Source: Vampirovibrionales bacterium
Lineage (GTDB): Bacteria; Cyanobacteriota; Vampirovibrionia; Vampirovibrionales; Vampirovibrionaceae
DNA length: 64,000 bases
Assembly: GCA_016712355.1 (NCBI GenBank)
Contig: JADJRF010000005.1
Coordinates: 434,001 to 498,000 of the forward strand
Reading direction: 5' to 3'
Numbering within the stretch: the first letter of the stretch is position 1; every line of letters starts with the position of its first letter. Of this stretch, positions 50,639-60,473 are shown one piece after another. The position numbers were made by a program, and so were the translations under genes. Below the pieces are notes generated by a model, which was given only the letters and a program-made list of their open reading frames with translations, searched no databases and was not told the origin of the DNA.

Positions 50639-50667
50639 ACTCTACCCAGAACGCGACGGAATTTCAA
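50639..50667 (-). promoter_or_regulatory. rpsF promoter (TTGAAA-N17-TAGAGT)
   Basis: On the minus strand TTGAAA (50662-50667), 17-bp spacer, and TAGAGT (50639-50644) precede rpsF by about 30 bases. Confidence 0.6.
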
Positions 50668-50754
50668 GGCGCCATCGCGCGCGCCTCATCACATGACCGG
50701 CGAGAACGCGCGCGCTGACAACGAAAATCTTAATAATTACAAGATTTAAAAAGC

Positions 50755-50783
50755 TAGACAAACACAGATATATATAGTATATT
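50755..50783 (+). promoter_or_regulatory. Promoter TAGACA-N17-TATATT for the gene at 50851
   Basis: TAGACA 50755-50760, exact 17-bp spacer, TATATT 50778-50783, set in an AT-rich stretch. The leader is about 60 nt and ends with GGAGG. Confidence 0.6.
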
Positions 50784-50850
50784 TTTAATAGTGGTACTCG
50801 ACGTCCAGTTGGGGTTGTTTACAGATTTAACTTTCGGAGGACGATTTCTC

Positions 50851-51534
50851 GTGACGCTGCCGCTCGTGCGTTCTCGGCCCGCCCTGTTTTTCATGACGTT
50901 CATGAAGGACGGCGACTTAATGCGAGATCTCACCCGCGCCGTGTTTCACGCGAAACAGAAAGCCGTCTCTACCTGGGCCCGCTGCTCTTACGCCGCGCGT
51001 CTGCCCGGCCTGAAAGCGCTATTGCGCAGCCAGGCAACCGAGGCCCCGCCCGCGAAACCGGACGTGATTGAAGACTTACTAGAGGCAGTCAAGACGCCCG
51101 CGCGTTCCAGAACGTCGCGCGGCGCCGCGCCCGTTCGGTCATCCGCTACGCCTCCGGCCCCCCGTCGCCGGGCGGCCGCTCTTGGCAAACCGCGCTCGCC
51201 CGCGTTCCCCACACGAGTTTTACGGCGCTGGATCAAGCGCAAGGCCTTTTTACTCAGGCATCAGGCCATGATTGAGCGCGATCTGTCCCTCTGGCCGCTG
51301 GAGGCCGTCTGCTGGAAGACGTTTGTGCAGATGAGCAGACGTCAGCGCCAGCGTTACGCCCGGCGAATTTTACGCCCGCGCAAAGCGCTCGAATGGGCCG
51401 AATGGCTCGTGAGCGAACCCGGCGAGCACCCCGAAAGCGGGCGCTATCGCACCGCTGGTAAGCCTGCGTCTTCTGCAAGCGGCCCTGACAACGCCGCGCC
51501 TGCGCGCTATTTGCATGACCGCAGCCCGCCCTAG
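50851..51534 (+). CDS. Unknown basic protein
   Basis: About 227 residues from GTG 50851 (GGAGG ten bases upstream); GTG 50791 would add 20 residues. It is Arg/Ala-rich, with a Pro/Ala/Ser-rich middle (A-P-V-R-S-S-A-T-P-P-A-P-R-R-R) and a helical C-terminal half (R-R-W-I-K-R-K-A-F-L-L-R; F-V-Q-M-S-R-R-Q-R-Q-R-Y). There is no signal peptide, and I recognise no family. The C-terminal half could bind nucleic acid. It converges on priA. Confidence 0.6.
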   Translation: MTLPLVRSRPALFFMTFMKDGDLMRDLTRAVFHAKQKAVSTWARCSYAARLPGLKALLRSQATEAPPAKPDVIEDLLEAVKTPARSRTSRGAAPVRSSATPPAPRRRAAALGKPRSPAFPTRVLRRWIKRKAFLLRHQAMIERDLSLWPLEAVCWKTFVQMSRRQRQRYARRILRPRKALEWAEWLVSEPGEHPESGRYRTAGKPASSASGPDNAAPARYLHDRSPP

Positions 51535-51586
51535 ACGCTTCAAACAGTCCGGCGAGGGCGTCTGCCAAACGCCCGAAGCCGATCGG

Positions 51587-54142
51587 CTAGAGCAGCGATT
51601 GCGCGTCCACATCCAGCAACAGGCGAAGCTCTGCGGGCGGACGACAGGCGGCGATAAACGCCGTGAGTCGCTCGTGAAACGCTGGCCCGCCGCGACTTTT
51701 GATCAGCAGGTGATAACGCGCGCGATCCTGTAGCCGCGCAATGACGCAGGGCGCAGGACCCAGTAACGAGGCCGGGGCTTCGGGCGATGCCTCAGCCAAT
51801 CCGCGCGCCTGAAGATTCGCCGCCAGCGCCACGCCAAAGCGCTGTACTGCGGCTTCGTCTTCGCCGCTGACAATCAGCCGAAACAGCTGGGAAAAAGGCG
51901 GAAAGCCATAGGCTTGCCGCATGACGCGCTCATGCTCAAAAAACGCGTCGTAGTCTTGCGCCTGCGCCAGTTGCACGACCGGATGCTCCGGGTTCAGCGT
52001 CTGCAAGAGAGCCATCCCGGGCTTCTCACCGCGTCCGGCCCGCCCGGCAACTTGGGTCAAGAGCTGAAATCCCCGCTCCGAGGCGCGATAATCGGGCAAG
52101 GAAAAAGCGCTGTCGGCCTGAATCACGCCCACCAGCGTGACATTGGGGATATCCAGCCCTTTGGCGACCATCTGCGTGCCAACCAGCACGTCGGCCTGAC
52201 CGGCGGCAAAACCGTCCAGAATCGACTGGGCTTCGCGACGCCGACTCATGACATCGCTATCGAGACGCAAAATACGGGCTTGCGGTAACAGCGTCGCCAG
52301 TTCGGCTGCCACGCGCTGGGTTCCGGCCCCACGCTGAATCACCGCCATGCTGGCGCAGTGCGGGCAATACTGCGGCGCAAGCCCCTGATACCCGCAGTGA
52401 TGACAACGCGTGACGCGCCCATTCTCATGCGCCGTCAGCGACACCGCGCATGACGGGCACTGAAACACGTGCCCGCAGCCGCCGCACTGGATCAGCGTAT
52501 GGAAGCCGCGCCGGTTCATCAGCACCAACGCCTGTTCGCCGCGCCCCAGCGTCTCTTCCAGCGCGTTGCGCAGGGTCAGGGAGATGACGCCGCCTTTTCG
52601 GGCCAAGGGCTCTACGCGCATATCCACCAGCGTGGCGCGGGCCATGGCGCGTCCGGCGGCCCGAGAAGGCAGCGTCAACAGGCGATCGTCGTTGTACGCT
52701 CGCCAGTAATGAGCGACATCAGGCGTGGCGCTCCCCAGAATGAGCCGGGCGCCGCATCGGCGGGCGCGCTCCTGCGCCAGCGTCAGCGCATGATAGCGCG
52801 GCGCGGGGGATTCCTGCTTGAAACTGCCGTCGTGCGCCTCGTCGAGAATCACCAGCCCCAGCGACGCCATCGGCAAAAAGGCCGCCGAGCGCGCGCCAAT
52901 CACCACCCGCCGCTCGCCGCGCCGCAGTTGATTCCACGCTTGCAGGCGCTCGCCTTCAGCGAGATCGCTATGCCACAGCGTGACGGTATCCCAGCCAAAA
53001 CGCCGCACGAAGCGCCGCGCAATCTGGGACGTCAGCGCAATCTCAGGAACCAGAATCATCACGCTGCGGCCTTCGGCCAGCGTGCGGGCGCACAACTCCA
53101 GATAGACCTCGGTTTTGCCAGAACCCGTCACCCCATACAGAAGCCATGGAAGGGCGTCCGGCGGGCAACTCATCACGGTTTCCACGGCAGCGCGCTGATC
53201 CCGATTCAACGTAAGCGGCGTCTCTTTGCGATCCTCCCTATCGACGGGCTCAGGCGGCCAGAGGGCGGCCATCGGCGGCAAGGCGTCGATACGGGCGCGC
53301 CCGGCCTTTACCAGAAGCGCCAGCGCGCGAGCGTTTACGCCGCTGACGGCTTGCAGCTCGCGCTTCCACATCGCGCCGCCCGCCGCCTGTAAAGCCTTCA
53401 GGGCAGAATCCGCCTCCGGCGCCAGCGTCGCGCCGGGGTCGGACGGCTCGTAAAGCGTTACCCGCTGAATGGGCCGCGAGGACGCAACACCCGATGTCAT
53501 ACGGGTTTGGGCGCACGCCCAGCCGCGGCCGGCAAGCGTATGAAGCGCGCGCGCCAGTCGCGTCGGCGAGTATTTGAGCGAAGAAGCCAGATATCGCGGC
53601 GTAAAGCCCTTGTCGCGGGCTTGCAGAAAGCGCAGCAGAGCGGCCGCATCGGGATCGAGGGCGCTCAAGGCGCTCAGGGCCATCTCCGGGATAACCGCGT
53701 CCGGGACCAGGGCAATCTCACGGCGAATCTTGCGCAGCAGACCGGCGGGCAGAGCGCAGGCGATGACGCTGGCCAGCGGCGAGGCGTAATAAGCGGCAAT
53801 CCAGCGCCAGAAGTCCAAATCCGCCGCATCAAACAGGGGCTCGTCACACAGGACGTCCTCAATCTCGCGCAAGGCGCGCGGCGGTCCGTTTTCTTGAGGC
53901 GGATCTACCTCAATTACCAGCCCATTCAGCGCGGCCTGACGCCCGAACGGCGCCAGCACGGCCATGCCCACTTGCGCCGCTTGCGCCAGATGCGGCGGCG
54001 CATAGTAAGTAAACGAGCGGCCGTCGAGGGCGCGGGCCTCGCTGTCAATCAGCACGCCCACGCGCCGTAACAGGCCTGCTTCTGTCCGACCATCGGGCAG
54101 AGCATTTGGCGCTGCGGCGTCATGAGGGCAAGCAGACTTCAT
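51587..54142 (-). CDS. priA: Primosomal protein N' (replication restart helicase)
   Basis: 851 residues from ATG 54142. The N-terminal DNA-binding part is followed by the helicase core: G-V-T-G-S-G-K-T (Walker A), L-D-E-A-H-D-G-S-F-K (DEAH), and L-I-L-G-S-A-T-P. The zinc-binding Cys cluster (C-G-G-C-G-H...C-P-S-C...C-H-H-C-G...C-P-H-C) is complete. A helicase C domain with V-A-G-R-A-G-R-G follows. It restarts stalled replication forks. Confidence 0.95.
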   Translation of the reverse strand: MKSACPHDAAAPNALPDGRTEAGLLRRVGVLIDSEARALDGRSFTYYAPPHLAQAAQVGMAVLAPFGRQAALNGLVIEVDPPQENGPPRALREIEDVLCDEPLFDAADLDFWRWIAAYYASPLASVIACALPAGLLRKIRREIALVPDAVIPEMALSALSALDPDAAALLRFLQARDKGFTPRYLASSLKYSPTRLARALHTLAGRGWACAQTRMTSGVASSRPIQRVTLYEPSDPGATLAPEADSALKALQAAGGAMWKRELQAVSGVNARALALLVKAGRARIDALPPMAALWPPEPVDREDRKETPLTLNRDQRAAVETVMSCPPDALPWLLYGVTGSGKTEVYLELCARTLAEGRSVMILVPEIALTSQIARRFVRRFGWDTVTLWHSDLAEGERLQAWNQLRRGERRVVIGARSAAFLPMASLGLVILDEAHDGSFKQESPAPRYHALTLAQERARRCGARLILGSATPDVAHYWRAYNDDRLLTLPSRAAGRAMARATLVDMRVEPLARKGGVISLTLRNALEETLGRGEQALVLMNRRGFHTLIQCGGCGHVFQCPSCAVSLTAHENGRVTRCHHCGYQGLAPQYCPHCASMAVIQRGAGTQRVAAELATLLPQARILRLDSDVMSRRREAQSILDGFAAGQADVLVGTQMVAKGLDIPNVTLVGVIQADSAFSLPDYRASERGFQLLTQVAGRAGRGEKPGMALLQTLNPEHPVVQLAQAQDYDAFFEHERVMRQAYGFPPFSQLFRLIVSGEDEAAVQRFGVALAANLQARGLAEASPEAPASLLGPAPCVIARLQDRARYHLLIKSRGGPAFHERLTAFIAACRPPAELRLLLDVDAQSLL

Positions 54143-54192
54143 GCGTCGATTATGACCGTCCGTCGCCGACGTTGGCAAGCCCTGACGCGCGA

Positions 54193-56001
54193 CTAGTTGC
54201 CGCCTGGGCCGTCCGACAACTTCAGCACTGCCATAAAGGCCTCCTGCGGGATCTCCACCCGACCGACGGACTTCATGCGCTTCTTGCCGGCCTTCTGCTT
54301 CTCCAGTAGCTTGCGCTTGCGGCTGATATCGCCGCCATAGCACTTGTCCAGCACGTTCTTGCGCATGGCGCTGACCGTCGTGCGGGCGATAATCTTGCCC
54401 CCAATGGCCGCCTGAATCGGCACCTCGAACAATTGGCGCGGGATGATGTCCTTGAGCTTAACGGCCAGCGCATGCCCGACGTTGCGCGCCTTATCGTGGT
54501 GGACGATGGTGCTGAGGGCGTCCACAGGCTCGCCACTCACCAGAATATCGAGTTTGACCAGATTTGAGCGCCGGTAGCCCGAAAAATGATAGTCCATGGA
54601 AGCATAGCCCTTCGAGCGCGATTTGAGCTGATCATAGAAGTCGGTGATCATTTCGTTGAGGGGCAGCTCATAATGCAGCGTCACGCGCTTCTCGTCGAGG
54701 TAGTTCATGCCCATGAACTCGCCTCGGCGCTCCTGAGCCAGATCCATCAGGTTGCCGACGTACTCGCGGGGCGCAAAAATATCCAGCTTGACGTAGGGCT
54801 CCTCAATAAAATCGCGCTTTTGCGGGTCGGGGAGCTTGGCCGGATTGTCCACCTCAATCATCTCGCCGCGCGTGGTATGGACGTGATAGACCACGCTGGG
54901 CGCCGTGGTAATGAGCGACATCCCAAACTCACGCTCCAGGCGCTCCTGGACGATCTCCATGTGGAGCAGGCCCAGAAACCCGCAGCGAAAGCCATGGCCG
55001 AGCGCCTCAGAGCTTTCCGGCTCAAAGGCGATGCTGGCGTCATTGAGCTTGAGCTTTTCGAGCGATTCCTTGAGATCGGCGTAGTCGTCGTTATCGACGG
55101 GATACATGCCGCAAAACACCATCGGGACGGCTTTTTTGTAGCCAGGCAGGGCGTCATGCGAGCCGCCTTCCACCGTCGTGACCGTATCGCCGACAAAATA
55201 GCCCATCTCTTTAATAGAAGCCGCCATATAGCCCACTTCGCCGGAGAGCAGTTCTGGGCGGGCCGATCGAAAGGGGCTCATCACGCCAACCTCGGTCACG
55301 TCGAAGACGCGGCCGTTTTCCATAAAGCGAATACGGTCGCCTTTGCGTAATGCGCCATCCACGACCCGAAGATAGGTGATGACGCCCAGATACGAATCGA
55401 AGTAACTGTCAAAAACCAGCGCTCGAAGGGGTTTTTGGGTCTGAATCAGGGGAGGCGGCACGCGTTCAATGAGTGCGGCGAGAATTTCCTGAATGCCTTC
55501 GCCGGTCTTGGCGCTGGCGAGAATGGCCTGAGAGGCGTCAATGCCAACGACTTCCTCGATTTCGCGCCGCACGCGTTCAGGGTCAGCGGCGGGCAGGTCA
55601 ATTTTGTTAATAACCGGGATAATTTCCAGGTTATTCTCCAGCGCCATGTAGACGTTGGCCAGCGTCTGGGCTTCGACGCCCTGCGACGCATCGACAACCA
55701 GCAGCGCGCCTTCGCAGGCCTGAAGGCTGCGCGAGACTTCATAGCTGAAATCCACGTGCCCGGGCGTGTCAATGAGATTCAGAGCGTAGGTCTGGCCTTG
55801 ATAGGTCGCCGTCATGCGCGCGGCTTGCAGCTTGATGGTGATGCCGCGCTCCTGCTCCAGTTCCAGCGTATCGAGAAATTGCGCCTTCATGACGCGTTTA
55901 TCCACCGTGGCGGTGGCTTCCAGCAGGCGATCGGCCAGCGTGGACTTGCCATGGTCGATATGGGCGATAATGCAGAAATTACGAATCAGGGCGTCAGTCA
56001 T
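54193..56001 (-). CDS. lepA: Elongation factor 4 (LepA)
   Basis: 602-residue translational GTPase: A-H-I-D-H-G-K-S-T-L (G1), R-G-I-T-I-K (G2), D-T-P-G-H (G3), N-K-I-D (G4), the EF4-specific C-terminal domain, and G-G-D-I-S-R-K-R-K-L-L-E-K-Q-K. ATG 56001 (M-T-D-A-L-I-R-N) was chosen; the frame to 56088 is longer. No clear Shine-Dalgarno; TACAAT (56036-56041, minus) about 35 bases upstream. Confidence 0.96.
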   Translation of the reverse strand: MTDALIRNFCIIAHIDHGKSTLADRLLEATATVDKRVMKAQFLDTLELEQERGITIKLQAARMTATYQGQTYALNLIDTPGHVDFSYEVSRSLQACEGALLVVDASQGVEAQTLANVYMALENNLEIIPVINKIDLPAADPERVRREIEEVVGIDASQAILASAKTGEGIQEILAALIERVPPPLIQTQKPLRALVFDSYFDSYLGVITYLRVVDGALRKGDRIRFMENGRVFDVTEVGVMSPFRSARPELLSGEVGYMAASIKEMGYFVGDTVTTVEGGSHDALPGYKKAVPMVFCGMYPVDNDDYADLKESLEKLKLNDASIAFEPESSEALGHGFRCGFLGLLHMEIVQERLEREFGMSLITTAPSVVYHVHTTRGEMIEVDNPAKLPDPQKRDFIEEPYVKLDIFAPREYVGNLMDLAQERRGEFMGMNYLDEKRVTLHYELPLNEMITDFYDQLKSRSKGYASMDYHFSGYRRSNLVKLDILVSGEPVDALSTIVHHDKARNVGHALAVKLKDIIPRQLFEVPIQAAIGGKIIARTTVSAMRKNVLDKCYGGDISRKRKLLEKQKAGKKRMKSVGRVEIPQEAFMAVLKLSDGPGGN

Positions 56002-56119
56002 CGGAACGCTCGCAAGACAAGGGCGATGTTCCGTCATTGTAGGGGAAACACGCGCAAGCGGCGCGCGTCTACAAAAGACAGCCCCCACAAGACAGCTTTC
56101 AGGAGAGATCGCCTGGCGC

Positions 56120-57196
56120 CTACTGATTCAGGTAATTCTTGAGGCTTTTGACGGCGCGGCTGTTGCGGCACATCTTGCGCAGCTTATTGAGGGCGCGGGT
56201 CTCGATCTGGCGCACGCGTTCGCGCGAGACGCCGAACAACTGGCCAATTTCTTCCAGCGTGCGCTTGTTGCCGTCTTTCAGGCCAAAGCGAAGCTCCAGC
56301 ACGTCTTTCTCCCGCGGACGCAGCGTAGTCAGGACTTTTTCGATCTCGTGCATGAGGCTCTCTTGCGAGACGCGCAGATCGGGCGACTCGCTGGAGTCAT
56401 CAACCAGCAGGTCGCCGATTTTAGAATGATCGTCCTTGGCATAAAGCGGCGCTTCGAGGCTGATGGTCGATTGCGTCGCCTTGAGAGCCAGACGCAGCTT
56501 GCCCAGCGAGATATCCATACGCTGAGCCAGTTCTTCCTTGGTCGGCGTGCGGCCCAACTCATGGGTGAGTTCGCGGGTAACCTTCTTGAGCTTGCCGATG
56601 GTCTCAATCATGTGCACCGGCAGGCGAATCGTTCGGGACTTATCCGCAATGCCGCGCGTAATGGCCTGTTGAATCCACCAGGTGGCATAGGTCGAAAACT
56701 TGAAGCCGCGCCGGTAGTCAAACTTCTCGGCGGCGCGAATCAGACCCAGATTGCCCTCTTGAATCAGATCCAGAAAGGACAGCCCGCGCCCGATATACTT
56801 CTTGGCGATGCTGACAACCAGGCGCAAATTGGCCTGCACCAGCGCAGCCTTGGCCTCTTCGTCGCCTTCTGAGATGCGCCGGGCGAGATCGCGCTCAGCG
56901 TCCGGGCTTAGCAGCTTGACCCGGCCAATCTGCTGGAGGTACATCTTGACGGAATCGTCAGCGGCGGAAGGCCCGGCATCGGCGGTGGCGTCCTCCTCTT
57001 CGGCGATTTCCACGCGATCGTCGCCATCGTTGGGCTCTGGCGGCGGGGGCGGGGTTTCGTCATCCGGATCGCCGGGATCGGCCTCGGCGATGGCCGGACC
57101 ATACCCTCCGGGCTCCATCACGTCTTCCAGCGCGTCAAACTCGTCGCCGCCCAATGAGCGCGCCCCTTTTGGCCTGCGTTCCTTCGATGTCGCCAT
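56120..57196 (-). CDS. sigA: RNA polymerase principal sigma factor (RpoD/SigA)
   Basis: 358 residues from ATG 57196 (GAGGG upstream). An acidic Pro-rich N-terminus of about 75 residues replaces the long region 1.1. Region 1.2 (Y-L-Q-Q-I-G), region 2 (D-L-I-Q-E-G-N-L-G-L-I-R-A-A; T-Y-A-T-W-W-I-Q-Q-A-I) and region 4.2 (E-E-I-G-Q-L-F-G-V-S-R-E-R-V-R-Q-I-E) are complete. A tail K-S-L-K-N-Y-L-N-Q ends it. It would recognise -35/-10 promoters such as those listed here. Confidence 0.96.
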   Translation of the reverse strand: MATSKERRPKGARSLGGDEFDALEDVMEPGGYGPAIAEADPGDPDDETPPPPPEPNDGDDRVEIAEEEDATADAGPSAADDSVKMYLQQIGRVKLLSPDAERDLARRISEGDEEAKAALVQANLRLVVSIAKKYIGRGLSFLDLIQEGNLGLIRAAEKFDYRRGFKFSTYATWWIQQAITRGIADKSRTIRLPVHMIETIGKLKKVTRELTHELGRTPTKEELAQRMDISLGKLRLALKATQSTISLEAPLYAKDDHSKIGDLLVDDSSESPDLRVSQESLMHEIEKVLTTLRPREKDVLELRFGLKDGNKRTLEEIGQLFGVSRERVRQIETRALNKLRKMCRNSRAVKSLKNYLNQ

Positions 57197-57269
57197 AAAC
57201 CCTCGTCCGTCCCAGCTGCAGTTCGGCGCCAGTGCATCCGCCTCTCCCGTACGTGGCCAGTCTACCCCA

Positions 57270-57297
57270 ATTATAATCCGGGCGGGGCGAATGCCAA
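57270..57297 (-). promoter_or_regulatory. sigA promoter (TTGGCA-N16-TATAAT)
   Basis: On the minus strand TTGGCA (57292-57297), a 16-bp spacer, and TATAAT (57270-57275), with a leader of about 67 nt to ATG 57196. Confidence 0.55.
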
Positions 57298-57352
57298 GGC
57301 AAAACCCTTTAAGTGAAGGAGGTCTCTGCGCGTTGCGCGCGCGCACGATTCA

Positions 57353-57919
57353 TTACGGCGCAACAGCGTCAGCGTTGGGCGCAGCAGCAGGGGGCGAGGC
57401 GGACGAGCCCGCGCCACAGACGGCCTGAAACACCTTGTCGCCCGACGGCATGGCCAGCACGTCGCGCCGGGTCATCATCAGCTTGCTGGCGTCCTGCGTA
57501 ATGCGCTGGGGCGAGCGGCTGCCCGGGCGATACTGGAGAATCTCCAGCGGCGGAATAATCTCGCGCGTCTGGCAATCGAGAGCGTGGCGCAGGCGGATTT
57601 CGCCCATTTGAGGCGCGCTGGCGCGTTTTTTGCCCTTCTTCTGAGGCGGCGCGGGCAGGCTTTTGAGCCAGAATTGACGCCAGCCGTCGGGGCGGGTCGT
57701 CACCGAGGCGCTATCGACGTAGAGTGCGCCTTGCTGGGCGTCGGCGGCCTGAAGTTGCGTCCATTGTTGAGAAGCCTGCTGAGGCCCTTGGCCAGAAGCG
57801 GCCTCGGCGAGCCCAAGCAGCGCCAGTCCGCTCAGGCAAAGGCTCAAGCATGCCGCGATCGACGCCAGCGACGACTTCGCAGCCAATCCAGCGACAGTCC
57901 TGATTCGCGTGATGGCCAT
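57353..57919 (-). CDS. Secreted surface-adhesin-E-like protein
   Basis: 188 residues from ATG 57919; the frame to 58534 is an overlap artefact. A signal peptide (hydrophobic C-L-S-L-C-L-S-G-L-A-L-L-G-L, cut near A-E-A-A-S) leads to a domain with Y-V-D-S-A-S-V, F-W-L-K, A-L-D-C-Q-T-R, and a C-terminal Cys in F-Q-A-V-C-G. This resembles the adhesin-E family, often of two-Cys type. TATACT occurs upstream (about 57958, minus). Role unknown, probably periplasmic. Confidence 0.7.
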   Translation of the reverse strand: MAITRIRTVAGLAAKSSLASIAACLSLCLSGLALLGLAEAASGQGPQQASQQWTQLQAADAQQGALYVDSASVTTRPDGWRQFWLKSLPAPPQKKGKKRASAPQMGEIRLRHALDCQTREIIPPLEILQYRPGSRSPQRITQDASKLMMTRRDVLAMPSGDKVFQAVCGAGSSASPPAAAPNADAVAP

Positions 57920-58147
57920 AGCGCCCGTCTCTCTCTTGTACGACAATATGATGATCAGTATACCCCGTTTGGGCTTTTTGGGCGTCGTCAGGCGCGTCGA
58001 GACGCATGCGCGCACAAAACCGCCCGAGGCGGGTTTTATGCAAGTGAGCTGTGATTGAGAGGCTGGCGCACCCGTTAAGACGCGCCAGCAAGCCTTCCAT
58101 GGGCAGAGGCCTTTCGGGGCGAGAAGTCTTTGGGCGGGGAGTCTTTT

Positions 58148-59755
58148 GTGGGAGCTATGGAATCCTATTATCGTCAGGGCGCTCAAAACGCCTTTATACC
58201 GGGGGGCTTTGCGCCTGCCCCCGGGGGATGGCCGATGAGCTGGCCCGCCGCCCCGACGCTGGCGCCGCCGCTCGCGCCGCCACCCGGACGGCTCCCGACC
58301 GCCATGGCCAGCGCGGCGATGACGCCTGCTTCGATAAAGCCCCCCAGCGCGCCCACCGCTGTTGATCCCGCCTTGATCAGCCAGATGCAGCGCGCCGCAA
58401 GCCAAAGCACGCCGCAAGACGCCTGGAGCCCCTCCGCCGCAGGCGCCACACCTGAAGCAGAAGGCCCTCTGAAGGCAGGGGAAGAGAATTTTCTGGATAC
58501 GATCAATCCGATGAAAGGCATGACCCCATGGCACTTCGCCGCCGCACCGGCGATGGGAATAGGCGCGGCTCTAGGGCTGGAGTACCTCATGGATCCGGGC
58601 GCCAACCTGGGCTATGAAAGAATGATGCGCGTCGCCGGCAAAGTCGACCGTTTCTGGGGGATTCGCCACCTCAGCGACCTGCTGCAACACCGGGTGATTG
58701 CGCCGCTGACTCAGCATAGCGACCAGATCGCTTCTCCCGGGTGGTGTCAGACCGTGCAAAGCCTCCTGTACCAACTCCCGCCAGAGCAGGAAGAAGCCCG
58801 CATCCTCAAATCCATCGTCAACACGCTGGAAAAACGCGTCGACCCGGCGACATTCGCCAAAATGAGCGCGATGACGCGCGCCAATCAACTCGAAAGCTTT
58901 CTGGAAGGCATTCCCAAGAAGGAGCCGCTGCGAAAGCAATTGGGCGCCTTTTTCAAGCGATTCGACTACCTCAAGAGCACCCATCTGCCCAATTACGCCA
59001 AGCAGTATCACCTGCAGCAGACTGCCCTGAAAAAAGGACTCGGTCCGGTGGGGCGCACGATGCTTCGCTCGGTCGACACCCTGCGTCGCGTGGCAAGCGG
59101 CAGTACCATGGGTCTTGCGCGAGCAGGCTTTAATCCGATCGCAGCGCTTTTTCTGGGATTAACGAGCTTTGGTCCGGCGTTGGTTCACGCCAGCAAGGCC
59201 GAAAGCCTCTGGGAAGGCGTCAAAACCTTCGCTCACGACTTTATGGGCGGTATCGTCGGCAACTTCCTCGGATGGGAAATCGGACGGATGCTCATCGACA
59301 AGACGATGGCGCCCGCCAAAATTCTGGGATCCTGGGCCAATAAAACGACCCTGCGCCTGCCCTTCACCCAGTTCGCGCGACTGTCACTGGTTGGGACCGT
59401 CACTGAGCTGGGGGCTGCCTTGATTTTCGGATCCATCATCCAATCGGGCTTTGAATGGCTCTCGCACAAGATCTTTGGCAAGCCGAAACTTCTGATTGAG
59501 GAAGAGCGCGCCGCCCAAAGCCCGCCGCCCAAAGCGTCTTCGGGCGGCCTTGCGCGTCCCGGCGGATTTGACGCCTTCTCGCAAGCGCCCAGCGAGGCGT
59601 CCTCGGCGTTGCCCGCGGCGGCCTCTATGAGAGAGTCAAAAGACGCAAGCGCCAGCATCGGCGATGTGAGCTGGATCAAGCGCAACCGCTGGGCCAATCA
59701 GGATGCCGAGACGGCCAGGAAGTTCGAGGACTCGCTGCCGCCTATTCAGGTCTAA
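58148..59755 (+). CDS. Large unknown membrane-associated protein
   Basis: About 535 residues from GTG 58148, with GGGGAG five bases upstream (TTG 58130 and ATG 58157 are alternatives). An N-terminal 90 residues are Pro/Ala/Gly-rich with no signal peptide. A helical domain follows (residues 130-290). Hydrophobic segments include A-A-A-P-A-M-G-I-G-A-A-L-G-L-E-Y, A-G-F-N-P-I-A-A-L-F-L-G-L-T-S-F, and L-S-L-V-G-T-V-T-E-L-G-A-A-L-I-F-G-S. The C-terminal tail is Ser/Ala/Pro-rich. I recognise no family. Like the gene at 45963, it has a Pro/Gly-rich N-terminus and internal glycine-containing hydrophobic helices. Confidence 0.65.
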   Translation: MGAMESYYRQGAQNAFIPGGFAPAPGGWPMSWPAAPTLAPPLAPPPGRLPTAMASAAMTPASIKPPSAPTAVDPALISQMQRAASQSTPQDAWSPSAAGATPEAEGPLKAGEENFLDTINPMKGMTPWHFAAAPAMGIGAALGLEYLMDPGANLGYERMMRVAGKVDRFWGIRHLSDLLQHRVIAPLTQHSDQIASPGWCQTVQSLLYQLPPEQEEARILKSIVNTLEKRVDPATFAKMSAMTRANQLESFLEGIPKKEPLRKQLGAFFKRFDYLKSTHLPNYAKQYHLQQTALKKGLGPVGRTMLRSVDTLRRVASGSTMGLARAGFNPIAALFLGLTSFGPALVHASKAESLWEGVKTFAHDFMGGIVGNFLGWEIGRMLIDKTMAPAKILGSWANKTTLRLPFTQFARLSLVGTVTELGAALIFGSIIQSGFEWLSHKIFGKPKLLIEEERAAQSPPPKASSGGLARPGGFDAFSQAPSEASSALPAAASMRESKDASASIGDVSWIKRNRWANQDAETARKFEDSLPPIQV

Positions 59756-59795
59756 CCTCTCCTGAAAGCCCCAGCGCGTTTACCCATTAAAACCG

Positions 59796-60473
59796 TCACA
59801 CAAACCCCTGGCGCATGGCCAGCACGGCGGCCTGGGTGCGATCATCGACGCACAGCTTCTGTAAGATGCTATGCACATGCGCCTTGGCCGTCGCCTTGGT
59901 GATCACCAGCGCGTCGGCGATTTCCGGGTTGGACAGGCCATCGACAATCAGCTTGAGGACTTCCATCTCACGCGGGGTGAGGGGGCAGTCAGGGTTCAGG
60001 GCGGCGCCGGACATGGGGACGACCGGCGTTTGTCCCGGCGCAGCGGGCGATTCGCCGCTAAAGCGGCTCAATACCATGCGCGCCACTGCGGGATCAAGCC
60101 AGGCGGTTCCTTCATGGACGGCGCCAATGGCGATCGACAGCGCCTCGGGCGAGATGCCCTTCATGCAGTAGGCGTCAGCCCCGGCGGCCAGCGCCGCAAA
60201 GACGTCGCGCTCGTTGTCCTTGGAGGTCAGCATAATCACGCGCGTGGCGGGCTGATCCGCCTTAATGCGCTGGGTGGCCTCGATGCCGTCCATCTCCGGC
60301 AGGCCAATATCCATGAGAATCACGTCGGGGCGGGTTTGCTTGGCCAGACGAACGGCATCAGCGCCATTAGAGGCCTCTCCCACCACGCGAACATGCGCAT
60401 CGCGCTCTAGCAGCAGTTTCAGCCCCATCAGGGTCATCTGGTGGTCTTCCACCAGCAGCACGGTTGCGGTCAT
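59796..60473 (-). CDS. NarL/FixJ-family response regulator
   Basis: 225 residues. Receiver domain: V-E-D-H, phospho-acceptor Asp in V-I-L-M-D-I-G-L-P, the conserved Thr/Ser and Lys in M-L-T-S-K. A LuxR-type HTH domain: L-T-P-R-E-M-E-V-L-K-L-I, N-P-E-I-A-D-A-L-V-I-T-K-A-T-A-K-A-H-V. No histidine kinase is adjacent, so it is an orphan regulator here. It is divergent from uvrB, so it might respond to conditions unrelated to repair. Confidence 0.95.
   Translation of the reverse strand: MTATVLLVEDHQMTLMGLKLLLERDAHVRVVGEASNGADAVRLAKQTRPDVILMDIGLPEMDGIEATQRIKADQPATRVIMLTSKDNERDVFAALAAGADAYCMKGISPEALSIAIGAVHEGTAWLDPAVARMVLSRFSGESPAAPGQTPVVPMSGAALNPDCPLTPREMEVLKLIVDGLSNPEIADALVITKATAKAHVHSILQKLCVDDRTQAAVLAMRQGFV

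Noticed and set aside
57920..58534. N-terminal extension of the adhesin-E-like gene
   Set aside because: Would overlap the divergent gene at 58148 and displace a clean signal peptide.
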